64,000 bases of DNA from assembly GCA_039583875.1 (NCBI GenBank), contig CM077150.1, positions 6,107,765 through 6,171,764 of the forward strand, in the 5' to 3' direction. The stretch's first letter is position 1, and each line of letters starts with the position of its first letter. This stretch comes from Platanthera guangdongensis. Lineage: Eukaryota; Streptophyta; Magnoliopsida; Asparagales; Orchidaceae. The notes beneath the pieces are model-generated. The model was not told the origin of the DNA. It ran no database searches and worked only from the letters and a program-made list of their open reading frames with translations. Of this stretch, positions 31,256 through 43,200 are shown piece by piece. The position numbers and the translations under genes were made by a program.

Positions 31256-34200
31256 TCAAGGCTGATAAACTTGAGGGAGCTGAAGACCTACGCTCGCCGC
31301 CGACGCCTTCAGTACCTTCTTCATTTCGTTGGAGCGATCCACTGCAATGTTGTACGAGAAGAGTAAATCCTGAGGAAAAGTTCAAAACAAGGGAGGAGGT
31401 TAGTTTAGGGTTAGCAGCATAGATATTCTACTTGGGAAGGCCAAAACATAAAACCAAGAGAAGTAGCCAAGAAAGCATGATTGAGAAAGTGATGAGTTAG
31501 GCTCCGTTTGGAGCAGCGTATTTGTTCCGATGAGTTTGAACAAAAAAAGCCACCGTCATATGTAACCGCCACAAAGAAAAAAAATTAGTTTTGAACATAA
31601 AAGTTGATGGAGTTTCTCGCGCGCGGTCGGCAATCATGAACGACGGTTCGTAACTACCGCATTTACGACCGCCTCTGCTGTGCCAAACAGAGCCTTAGTT
31701 ATCACTTGTTTTCTGGGTGGGGGGAAGGAAACCATTAAATGAGTTTGTAATAGTTTAAACAGTATCTGGATTACTAATTTGCAAGGATGGAATCTAATGA
31801 TCTCTTTACATAAAATGTTTTTTTCTATCTGCAGACACCAAAGAGCTCTTAGAACGCAATCCCTGATTCCAGTATTATGCCTACAACAAATCCTTTTTTA
31901 CATTGCTAAAAATGAGGACAAAAAGAAATGGACCTTTTGTTATATCAGCAGCACAGTAAAACATCAAATTGTATTTTAAATTAAATATTGTTTAATTAAT
32001 TTGCTTTGAAAATAATTTAATGGCTACGACAGAGGTGCACACACAATAATAAAAAGAAAAAACTTAAGGTAAACAAATCTGAGTTCGTCAACTTTAATAT
32101 TCTTGATCTAATGAAACATCTGGTGTTTTTAATACATAGGCCTAGGCTAAAATAAAATAAAAAGTTATGTTGTTTATAGATACTAGTGACCGTAAAAATA
32201 TATGTTGTTTATCAGAGGTAAATGATGCTCTAAAGAAAATGAAAAATGAAAAGACGATTGGGTCAGACGATATACTCATTGAAGTAGGAAAATTTATAGG
32301 GAATGAAAAAATTTTGTGACTTACATGTTTTTTCAATAAGATACTGAAGTCAAAGAGAAGGTCAGACCAATAGAGAGAAAATATTTTGGAACCTTTGTAT
32401 AAAAACAAAGGAGATATACAAAATTGTGTTAATTACAGATGAATTAAATTGATGAGTCATATCATAAAATTATGGGAACGAGTAATAGAAAGAAGAGTAA
32501 GACGAGAGACTAACATCTCGGAGAATCAATTTGGATTCATGCCAGGGTGGTCAACCATGGAAGCTATACATCTCTTGAGGAGACTCATTGACAACTACCT
32601 AGAAAGAAAACAAGATTTGCATATGTTATTTATCGATCATGAGAAGGCTTATGAAAGAGTTTCAAAGAGATCTTATGGAGAGTCTTAGAAAAGAAAGGTG
32701 TAAATGTATCATACATTGACATAATCAAAGATATGTATACAAATTCAGTGACAAAGGTGAGGACAACTAGAGGATTAACACGGGAATACTCTATCACTGT
32801 TAGCTTCCATCAAGGTTCAACTTTGAGCCCTTATCTCTTTATAATTATCTTAGATGAGCTCATCGGACATATCCAACAAGCAATACCTTGGTGTTTATTG
32901 TTTGCGGATGATATCATTTTGGATGATCAGATGCGCGAGGGTATAAATGCAAAACTTGAATCTTGGCCAAACACTTTAGAAAAGAAGGATTTTAAATTCA
33001 GCAGGGCAAAGACAGAGAGCATGGAGCTTAAATTTAGTTGTGCAAGAAGAACAGATGATTTCGTTATTAAGTTGGGTGATCAAGGTATTTTCCGTAGTGA
33101 GTGTTTTAAATATCTTGGATCGATAGTTCAAAAGGACGGAGATATTGATAAAGATGTGACACAGAATCCAAGCGGGTTGGTTGAAGTGAAGAGGCGCGTC
33201 GGGGATCTTATGTGATCATAAATTATAATTAAAATTGTAATTAGACCAGCGATGCTCTATGGTTCTGAGCAAAAAATAGAAGTTGCAGAGATGAGAATGC
33301 TTAGGTGGATGTGTGGACACACGAGAATGGATAAAATTAGGAATGAATGTATCAAGGATAAGATAGGAGTAGCACCAATTGTAGAGAAGATGCGAGAAGC
33401 TCGAGTAAGATGGTTTGGACACGTACAAAAGAGACCATTAAAGGCACCTGTTAGGCGTTGTGAGAGTGTAGTCACTAGGCATGTTAAACGATAGAGCGGT
33501 AGACCAATAAATACTTGGAATGAAACTGTAAGGAAAGACATGATGTACTTAGGCATTAGTGCGATTATGACAAAAGATAGTGCACAATGGCGACAAAGGA
33601 TCCATATAGCTGATCCCACTATAGTGGGATAAAGGCTTGAGTGTTGTCTTTTTATGGTTTGCATTTGCTTCCAATGTAAATTTACAAAACAAACATTAGT
33701 GTTGTTGGGAAACTGCTGGATAGGAAAGTTAAAAAAACATAATGACATGCTTACATTGTAAAGTTAGAAAACAACAAGAACAACAGAAAAAAAGACAAAA
33801 ACATAATCATAAAAGTGATGTAGCAGCATAATAGAATTATCACCCAAGGCAAATAAACAGCTGGAATTTATCTTGATGCACATGGGTCGCTTTTTGGGTT
33901 TGTTTTCGTGCAGAGAATTCTTCGTCCCTTGGCTCGTCTGCACTTCAGAGCAGCTCTTCCGCCGGTTGTCCTCATTCTGCGGCGGAATCCGTGAGTATGG
34001 GCCAGCAATTTCAAAGACCTCGACCTCTTCGTCATGCACTAGTCGGAACGGCTATAATCTCACGAATACCTTTGTCGTCATTGTGTCCAATCTTTTGTCA
34101 TAATCTCACAAATACCTACGTACATTGTTGAAACCGGAAACCGGTCTCTGTGGAGTTCGAGGTCCCAAAAGAGGGGTGACCGCGCACCTACTACACTCGA

Positions 34201-37200
34201 GTGAACAATCGAGGCTCTAGACTAGGAACGTAAGGGACAGGCCCAAGGTCTCAGCGTGGAGGTCCCACCACACATCCGGAAGACTAACGAGCTCTTCCCC
34301 TCCTAAACCAAATGCTGAGCTAATTGGGCACCTTTGGAAGGCTCTCCTGGCCGACCAGAACCTCTAGGGAGGATCTCAAAATTCACTCCCTCTTAACCAA
34401 GGATGACACCTCGGGTTTGTGCGAAACGCCCTTTAACTGTCCTCCTAGTAGCATAACCTCGCCTAGCAGTTCTATTCCCGCAGCTCCTTTTGGACTGCCG
34501 CCAACTTAACACAAGCCTTCAAGGGCTAGCAAAAACATCGCGGGCATCTCAAATTACAGGAACGTACGTTCCATACCTCGGCACGCAGGCCGGCAACATA
34601 AACAAAAAAGGCCTTCTATGGCCGACACAAACTTGGGCTTAAGCCCGCTGCTTTCCGCTACATAAAGAATGCACAACTTCCTCGGAGTCTTCTCCGGGAA
34701 CCCCAGAACATCGCCAATCCGGCTCATACGTCCGGATGGACTTCACACAGTATGCCTAAACCCGTACTCACGCTTCCGGGCACTAAATGAAATAAACTGC
34801 GGGGACGTACACGTCAACCCGTCGGAGAGCACCCTTCCTCCACTCATTGGCGAAGAGGGGCCTCCATGCAAATATGTAAATTTAGGGCTTCACATGCCCG
34901 AGGGAGAAATTTCGTTACCCTTGGCGCGGATATTGGCGGAGTCGCGGCCGCGTGTCTTGCACGAGGCTCGATGCCCGGTGAAGGGCTCCTAGCTGATTTT
35001 TCTGATGGCGGTGCCGGCCCTAACCCTCATCACAATCTTCTCGTGGCCCAACGTTGCTGGAGAAATCCGGTCCCTATTTCCTTGGCCGAGCCCTTGCTGG
35101 AGGAGATGGAAAAATACATCCTCTTGCTCCGTTTTTCTGGTGGTGGCCGAGCCCTCGCGGGGAGGAGAACAATGACTCCCGATCTTCATTTTCCTGGCCG
35201 AGCCTAGCCGTATATGGACGATCAATGCCTTGCTCCAAGCGGCTGTGGTGGTGGTCGGGCTCCCTTCCCGGTCGAGCCCTGCTCCAGACCGTGCCCTAGC
35301 TCCAGGCCGTGCCCGGGCATCCGGCTGTCGTGCCTTGCCCCAGGCGGCCGGCTTTTTCTCCAGGCGGCCGAGCCCCACCTGCAGGCGGCCGGTTCTTCTT
35401 CCCTTGCTGCTTCACCGAGAGAGAGAGGGATCGAGGAGATCGGGGAGAGGGCAAACCTGCGGCTGGCTCCTGTTTGCCTTTTCTCTCCCTTGCCCGATGC
35501 CCTACCCCCCACTTAAAATCCCCCTGCCTTCATCCATCTCCACGTATATATATAAACCTATATATATATCCTAAATATATATATCAACATATATATATAT
35601 CATAAATATATATTATAAATAAAAATACATATACATAGTAAATATATATATATTTTTATAACTCAAAACTTACAAACCCCACACGCGCGTACGAGAGCCC
35701 GCACGTCCTCGAACAGGGCTGCACCAAATCGTCGCTCGCAGTACGTCCCGAGCCCGCTCCCTGGAGAGGATCCCACTCGGCCGGGTACGGGGTTGTACAC
35801 AATCCCCGCTCTTTTCGAGGTTGTCCAAGCTCGAAAAGAAATGTCCAACCCCAAGTACTCGGCGAGTGGGTTCCGACTCAAAAAAAGTTTGAGAGAATTC
35901 CCCACTTGGAGATAAAAAGACCTCCAGGCCAGGGCTTAAATAAGAATCAACTCACTATCATGAACATGCGATAAAAACCAATCTATTTAAAAATCCAACC
36001 AGATTACCAATTGATGCGGAAGTCAATGGCAGTACATGTTTTGAGATGCATATTTCAGACGGGCATACTCTTATAAATACAATGATTTTGCTACCTCCCA
36101 AACATTTTATGTATCAGCAAGGTCAACATTAAAAGAAATAAGATCGGTAATGTTATTTTTCATGTCGCGAAAGAGGATGATGTTTTTGATCTGGCAGACT
36201 TTGCAAATAATTTAACTATTTTCATAAGACATGAAACAAGTGATGTATTAAGATCAGTCTACTCAGTTCATCAAAAAGAAACTATTGATCTAAACTATGG
36301 TTTAAACTATGATTCTTCTCCTTTTGCAGAAGCATTGCACACTATCTTGCTTTTCTATGAGATCAAACCCTTTCCAAGACCTTTTCCAAGTCCAAGTCCT
36401 TTCCCCCCAGGTGTGCCTACCGCCCTGCCCAGCTAATGAGAGCCTGAGCAGCGAGTCTACCCGGGGCCGAGCAGCACTCGGGGTCCCTTACCCCCACAGG
36501 CGAGCCTACGGACCTGCCAGCTGGATGGGAGCCTGCACAGCGGGCCTACCTGGGGCCGAGCCAGGCTCGGGGTAGTGCAAAAGTCTCCAAACAACCTTCA
36601 ACCACCGAGTGAGCCTACAGCCCGGCCAGCTAGATGGGAGCCTGGTCAGCGGGTCTGCTCGGGGTCTTCTCTCCAAAACACCTCCAACAACTGAGTGAGC
36701 CTACAGCCCTGGCAGCTAGATGGGAGCCTGGTCAGCGGGTCTGCTCGGGGTCTCCTCTCCAAAACCCCTCCAACCACCGAGTGAGCCTACAGCCCTGCCA
36801 GCTAGATGGGAGCCTGGTCAGCGGGTCTGCTCGGGGTCTCCTCTCCAAAACACCTCCAACCACCGAGTGAGCATACAGCCCTACCAGCTAGATGGGAGCC
36901 TGGTCAGCGGGTCTGCTCGGGGTCTCCTCTCCAAAACACCTCCAACCACCGAGTGAGCCTACAGCCCTGCCAGCTAGATGGGAGCCTGGTCAGCGGGTCT
37001 GCTCGGGGTCTCCTCTCCAAAACCCCTCCAACCACCGAGTGAGCCTACAGCCCTGCCAGCTAGATGGGAGCCTGGTCAGCGGGTCTGCTCGGGGTCTCCT
37101 CTCCAAAACACCTCCAACCACCGAGTGAGCATACAGCCCTACCAGCTAGATGGGAGCCTGGTCAGCGGGTCTGCTCGGGGTCTCCTCTCCAAAACACCTC

Positions 37201-40200
37201 CAACCACCGAGTGAGCCTACAGCCCTGCCAGCTAGATGGGAGCCTGGTCAGCGGGTCTGCTCGGGGTCTCCTCTCCAAAACACCTCCAACCACCGAGTGA
37301 GCCTACAGCCCTGCCAGCTAGATGGGAGCCTGGTCAGCAGGTCTGCTCGGGGTCTCCTCTCCAAAACACCTCCAACCACCGAGTGAGCCTACAGCCCTGC
37401 CAGCTAGATGGGAGCCTGGTCAGCGGGTCTGCTCGGGGTCTCCTCTCCAAAACACCTCCAACCACCGAGTGAGCCTACCCCCTAAAAATAATAATCTCAC
37501 ACCCTACCTACTTGAAATGCTACTACTAACGTTGAGGACCAAATCTGGCACTAGATAGCTCAAAAGAATTGTATAAAATCATGTGCAACCTCAACCATGA
37601 AAGACGCCATTATCATCAAAACTCCTGTAAGATGCCCACAATGCATGCAAAACTATAAACAACAGAAACTAAACACCTCTAGTGATGCCCATCCTGAGGC
37701 AAATCATTCTGGATCTCAATAAAGTCATCTACACCAAAACTATTGCACAGAAAAACATATCAAACAGCCAATGTCAATGCTTTCTTTGCCAAAACTATTG
37801 CACAGAATAGATCAACCTGCAAATGCCAATTCTCTTTCTTGATACCTTACCTTCTGGGTAATCGGTTCAGAAAAATGCAAGGAATTAAAGCAGATCAAAA
37901 GTCCTTGTTGAAGAAAGAACATCAAAATTCACTACGGCCCGCCATACTTAACTCCAACACCCAGAGGAATCAAAGTAAAATGGGAAACTCTATTGAAGGT
38001 CAAAATCGGCGTGCTTTCCTAAAGGAGACATAACATAGAACAATATTCACACTTACATCAGAGAGTACGACCACTACCGGTAGAAGTACTTTTCAGCGTT
38101 GAAGGTATACTCGAAGGAAATTAACAAATTTTGAGATAGAAATATCAACATCAAATGGAACTTCATAGTGCAAGGGAACTTGGAAGTAAGAGGTATCTAA
38201 ATTAACTGAATCCAAATTAGCAGAAAAATACTTGCCTCTAAACTTTCAGCAATTAAATAGCCCAATGCAGCTCCAATGATCTGCATCACTTCAGGTATGC
38301 CAGAATGATCCCTCGCCATGGTAGAATAGTTTCTTCTCGAAAAAGGTTAAGATTCGTGCTCATAAAATTCAAATTTGAGATCAAACTACAAATCAAATAC
38401 GCAAGTAAAAAAGAATTAAATGCATAAAGACCTAAACAAATGGATAATAAGCCACAACTAGCTTTGATTGATAAAAAATATTTCTTGCTCGTCTGCCGGT
38501 TTGATCAGAAGTCCACAAGTGTCATCTTAACCTAAATGGTAAGGATCAAGGAGTTCAGCAGTACAGATCAGTAACAAGATGCTTCAGGGTGTTTGCTTAT
38601 ACTGGCGATTAACAACTTGAAACATGTTCTAGTGCTCTCAATCCAGGATCACGTCGACAATGCACTACATGATCAAAAAAGTAGCACCTTCTTGTCAACA
38701 TGGCTTCACGGATCTCTCTTCATCCATATTTTCTTCCGTTAAATACGGCTCAATTATTACCGACAAACTTGAATATTTGCACCAAAATTCTTCATGCAGT
38801 GCTGAATCAAAGAGGTCACGAAAATACAGCCCATGAGCAACAAACTAAATTCCAACTCCAGCAAATGCAAAAAAGGAAAAAATAGAAATGCTAATGGAGT
38901 ATAGTCATCGCAACTGATATTCCAGCCTCGGTCATAGCTGATCTCAGCAAAATCTATTAGCAAAAATGAATCCAGTAATATAGTCCACAACATTCATGTC
39001 ATCAAGAATGTCATCCAAAGCTAGTAGCTTGAGCAATTTAAATAGTTGGTGATAAAAATCTACCACAATCAATTTGAGCAGCTTCTCTATATCAATTTGA
39101 CACAGATCCATGTGTAACCAGCTATAAAGGATAGCCAGGGGAGAGAATTTGATATGGAATCAAATACATTGTGTGATATCATTTGCTATTCTTGTAAGCG
39201 AGAACTGTATCTTATCCCCTTTGGTATTTTTTTGATAGAATAAAATCTTATAACATCATTGATGTATTGGGCTCTCATGTCTATACTTGCAATTAGAGAT
39301 TTATAAATAATCAACCAACCTCAAGTAGGATTTCAACTAAGAGAAACACGGTAAATAATCTTCGCTTGGTTCGTTATACACATCACTTTACCTGTACTGT
39401 GTTACGTGGTAATACGGTAAGTATTCTTCGCTTCCTTTTCATAAATATGCTTGTCATGGGAGGGTAAACGATTGAGCCTTTAGTAATTAGTTACCTGCTA
39501 ATTTTTCCTGTATAAATCTAAAAACCGAAATTACGCTTCTATTTCACTTATAGCAAACATCTCTTTGCTTAACCATGACAAATGTTCAGGGGAGTTATGA
39601 GCAAGTGTGGTGATGATTGGTAGTGGTATTGGTGGGTTATGCTATGCTGGACTTTTAGCTAAATACAGTCAGGATGCTATTGCGCCGGAAAGTCATGATG
39701 CATCTGGAGGTGCTGCTTATTCATCTAAAATTAAGGGCTACACGTTCAGTCCCGGTCCCTCTTCGTTCTCCGGATTTCGCTCTATAGTTTCGCAAGCAAA
39801 CCCCCTAGCACAGATGAATTAGTTATGGTCCGTGGCTGCAGTGGTACTCTTTGGTTTTATTGTTCTTTTTACTCCCACCTCTCTCATTATAAGACACACA
39901 TTTGAGAATAATTGTTAATATACGTTTTCTGAAACTTAGATGACTCGCATAAGTCTGAACCCAGTATGCTAGTACTAACACTTCAACCTCTCGACTGTGC
40001 ACTTTCCAACCTCAAAATTTTAGCTAGTGGGAAATTATTTGAAGAGGTACTTCTCAACCGTGAGAGTTTATACTTTGGCATTTGAGAAACATTCGAGATG
40101 AAAAGTCAAGATGGTGAGGAGCGACAAAAGAGGAGTGGGAGGGGACTTCTTTCATCACATGACCTTGGCCGTCACTTGGTTCCTCTTCTATAGCCATGAC

Positions 40201-43200
40201 GTTCGACTGAGTTTTTCTGTGGTGGTCACTCTCCACGCTCACCGCACCATAAATGTTGAAACCGGAAACCGGTCTCTGTGGAGTTCGAGGTCCCAAAAGA
40301 GGGGTGACCGCGCACCTACTACACTCGAGTGAACAATCGAGGCTCTAGACTAGGAACGTAAGGGACAGGCCCAAGGTCTCAGCGTGGAGGTCCCACCACA
40401 CACCTGGAAGACTAACGAGCTCTTCCCCTCCTAAACCAAATGCTGAGCTAATTGGGCACCTTTGGAAGGCTCTCCTGGCCGACCAGAACCTCTAGGGAGG
40501 ATCTCAAAATTCACTCCCTCTTAACCAAGGATGACACCTCGGGTTTGTGCGAAACGCCCTTTAACTGTCCTCTAGTAGCATAACCTCGCCTAGCAGTTCT
40601 ATTCCCGCAGCCCCTTTTGGACTGCCGCCAACTTAACACAAGCCTTCAAGGGCTAGCAAAAACATCGCGGGCATCTCAAATTACAGGAACGTACGTTCCA
40701 TACCTCGGCACGCAGGCCGGCAACATAAACAAAAAAGGCCTTCTAGGGCCGACACAAACTTGGGCTTAAGCCCGCTGCTTTCCGCTACATAAAGAATGCA
40801 CAACTTCCTCGGAGTCTTCTCCGGGAACCCCAGAACATCGCCAATCCGGCTCATACGTCCGGATGGGCTTCACACAGTATGCCTAAACTCGTACTCATGC
40901 TTCCGGGCACTAAATGAAATAAACTGCGGGGACGTACACGTCAACCCGTCGGAGAGCACCCTTCCTCCACCCATTGGCGAAGAGGGCCCTCCATGCAAAT
41001 ATGTAAATTTAGGGCTTCACATGCCCGAGGGAGAAATTTCGTTATCCTTGGCGCGGATATTGGCGGAGTCGCGGCCGCGTGTCTTGCACGAGGCTCGATG
41101 CCCGGTGAAGGGCTCCTAGCTGATTTTTCTGATGGCGGTGCCGGCCCTAACCCTCATCACAATCTTCTCGTGGCCCAACGTTGCTGGAGAAACCCGGTTC
41201 CTATTTCCTTGGCCGAGCCCTTGCTAGAGGAGATGGAAAAATACATCCTCTTGCTCCGTTTTTCTGGTGGTGGCCGAGCCCTCGCAGGGAGGAGAACAAT
41301 GACTCCCGATCTTCATTTTCCTGGCCGAGCCTAGCCGTATATGGACGATCAATGCCTTGCTCCAAGCGGCCGTGGTGGTGGTCGGGCTCCCTTCCCGGCC
41401 GAGCCCTGCTCCAGGCCGTGCCCTAGCTCCAGGCCGTGCCCGGGCATCCGGCGGTCGTGCCTTGCCCCAGGCGGCCGGCTTTTTCTCCAGGCGGCCGAGC
41501 CCCACCTGCAGGCGGCCGGTTCTTCTTCCCTTGCTGCTTCACCGAGAGAGAGAGGGATCGAGGAGATCGGGGAGAGGGCAAACCTGCGGCTGGCTCCTGT
41601 TTGCCTTTTCTCTCCTTGCCCGATGCCCTACCCCCCACTTAAAATCCCCCTTCCTTCATCCATCTCCACGTATATATATAAACCTATATATATATCCTAA
41701 ATATATATATAAACATATATATATAATAAATATATATTATAAATAAAAATACATATACATAGTAAATATATATATTTTTTTATAACTCAAAACTTACAAA
41801 CTCCACACGCGCGTACGAGAGCCCGCACGTCCTCGAACAGGGCTGCACCAAATCGTCGCTCGCAGTACGTCCCGAGCCCGCTCCCTGGAGAGGATCCCAC
41901 TCGGCCGGGTACGGGGTTGTACATACATCATGTCTTTCATTCCAAGTATTTATTGGTCTACCCCTCTATCGTTTAACATGCCTAGTGACTACACTCCTTC
42001 AACGCCTAACATGTGCCTCAAATGGTCTCCTTTGTACGTGTCCAAACCATCTTAGTTGAGCATCTCACATCTTCTCTACAATTGGTGCTGCTCCTATCAT
42101 ATCTTTGATACATTCATTCCTAGTTTTATCCAGTCTCGTGTGTCCACACATCCACCAAATTATTCTCATCTCCGCAGCTCCCATTTTTTGCTCATAGAGC
42201 ATTGATAGACAAATTGCATCACAGTAAAACTTGTCATTAAGTTTTAATGGTACTTTATGATCACATAAGATCCCTGACGCGCCTCTCCATTTCAACCAAC
42301 CTGCTTGGATTATATGTGTCACATCTTTATAAATATCTCCGTCTTTTTGAACTATCGATCCAAGATATTTAAAACACTCACTACGGGAAATATCTTGATC
42401 ACCCAACTTAATAATAAAGTCATTTGTCCTTCTTGCACTGCTAAATTTAAGCTCTATATATTCCGTTTTTGCACTTCACAACCTAAAATTCTTCTTTTCT
42501 AAAGTGTCTCGCCAAGATTCAAGTTTTGCGTTTACAACCTCGTGTGTCTCATCGACCAAAACGATATCATCCACGAATGATAAACATCAAGGTCTTGCTT
42601 GTTAGATATGTCTAGTGAGCTCATCTAAGAGAGATAAGGGCTTAAAGCTGAACCTTGATGTAAGCAAACAACGATAGAGAATTCCAACGTTAATCCTCCA
42701 GATGTCCTCACCCTTGTCACTGAATTTGTATACATATCTTTGATAATGTCAATATATGATACATTTACACCTTTCTTTTCTAAGATTCTCCATAAGATCT
42801 CTCATGAAACTCTATCATAAGCCTTTTCAAGATCGAATAAACAGCATATGCAAATTTTATTTTCTTTCTCGGTTGTTGTCGATGAGTCTCCTCAGGAGAT
42901 GTATAGTCAATGAAGCACTGCTGACACTTCAAAATGCTCAGCGTGTCGGTGTCGGACTCTCTAATCATATGAGAGAAAAAAGAATTATTGTATTCATCCT
43001 CTTAGGGGGAAATATGTATATATATACGAGATACAATGGAAATACCACTCACACACATAAACCTGAAATAAAATAACGAAAAACTGAAATAACACGTCAA
43101 TACTCCCCCTCAAGTTGGCGCGAAGAGATCAAGCAAACCCAGCTTGCCACATGCAGAGAGAAGTCTAGATGGACCAACCGCCTTGGTGAAGGCACCCGCA

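Larger units (their letters stand above)
34126..41923 (-). mobile_element. Non-autonomous LTR retrotransposon (LARD-like), Tat-derived
   Basis: Two LTRs of about 1.67 kb in minus orientation (34,126-35,799 is the 3' LTR, 40,254-41,923 the 5' LTR) inside the perfect duplication TACAT (34,121-34,125 and 41,924-41,928). On the minus strand the LTR begins TGTACAACCCCGT and ends GGTTTCCGGTTTCAACA. The post-LTR string TGGTGCGGTGAGCGTGGAG and the polypurine tract AAAAGAGCGGGGATTG match the Tat element at 1540. The 4.45-kb interior has no gag-pol; it holds an 86-bp satellite, a possible N-terminal gag stub and a foreign gene fragment. It must have been mobilised in trans. LTR divergence by eye is about 1.3%. 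Confidence 0.9.

Noticed and set aside
34669..35378. Overlapping open frames of about 110-130 codons, repeated at 40,796-41,505
   Set aside because: They lie inside the two LTR copies of the 7.8-kb element and are not conserved as proteins between the copies.
36410..37466. Regular 86-bp repeats as a CRISPR array
   Set aside because: Plant nuclear context, no unique spacers (whole unit repeats), and homology to the Tat satellite.
42780..42968. Frameless continuation of the LINE upstream of 42,913 as a complete element
   Set aside because: Similarity to the LINE at 32,150 stops here and copia LTR-like sequence begins; the LINE is 5'-truncated.
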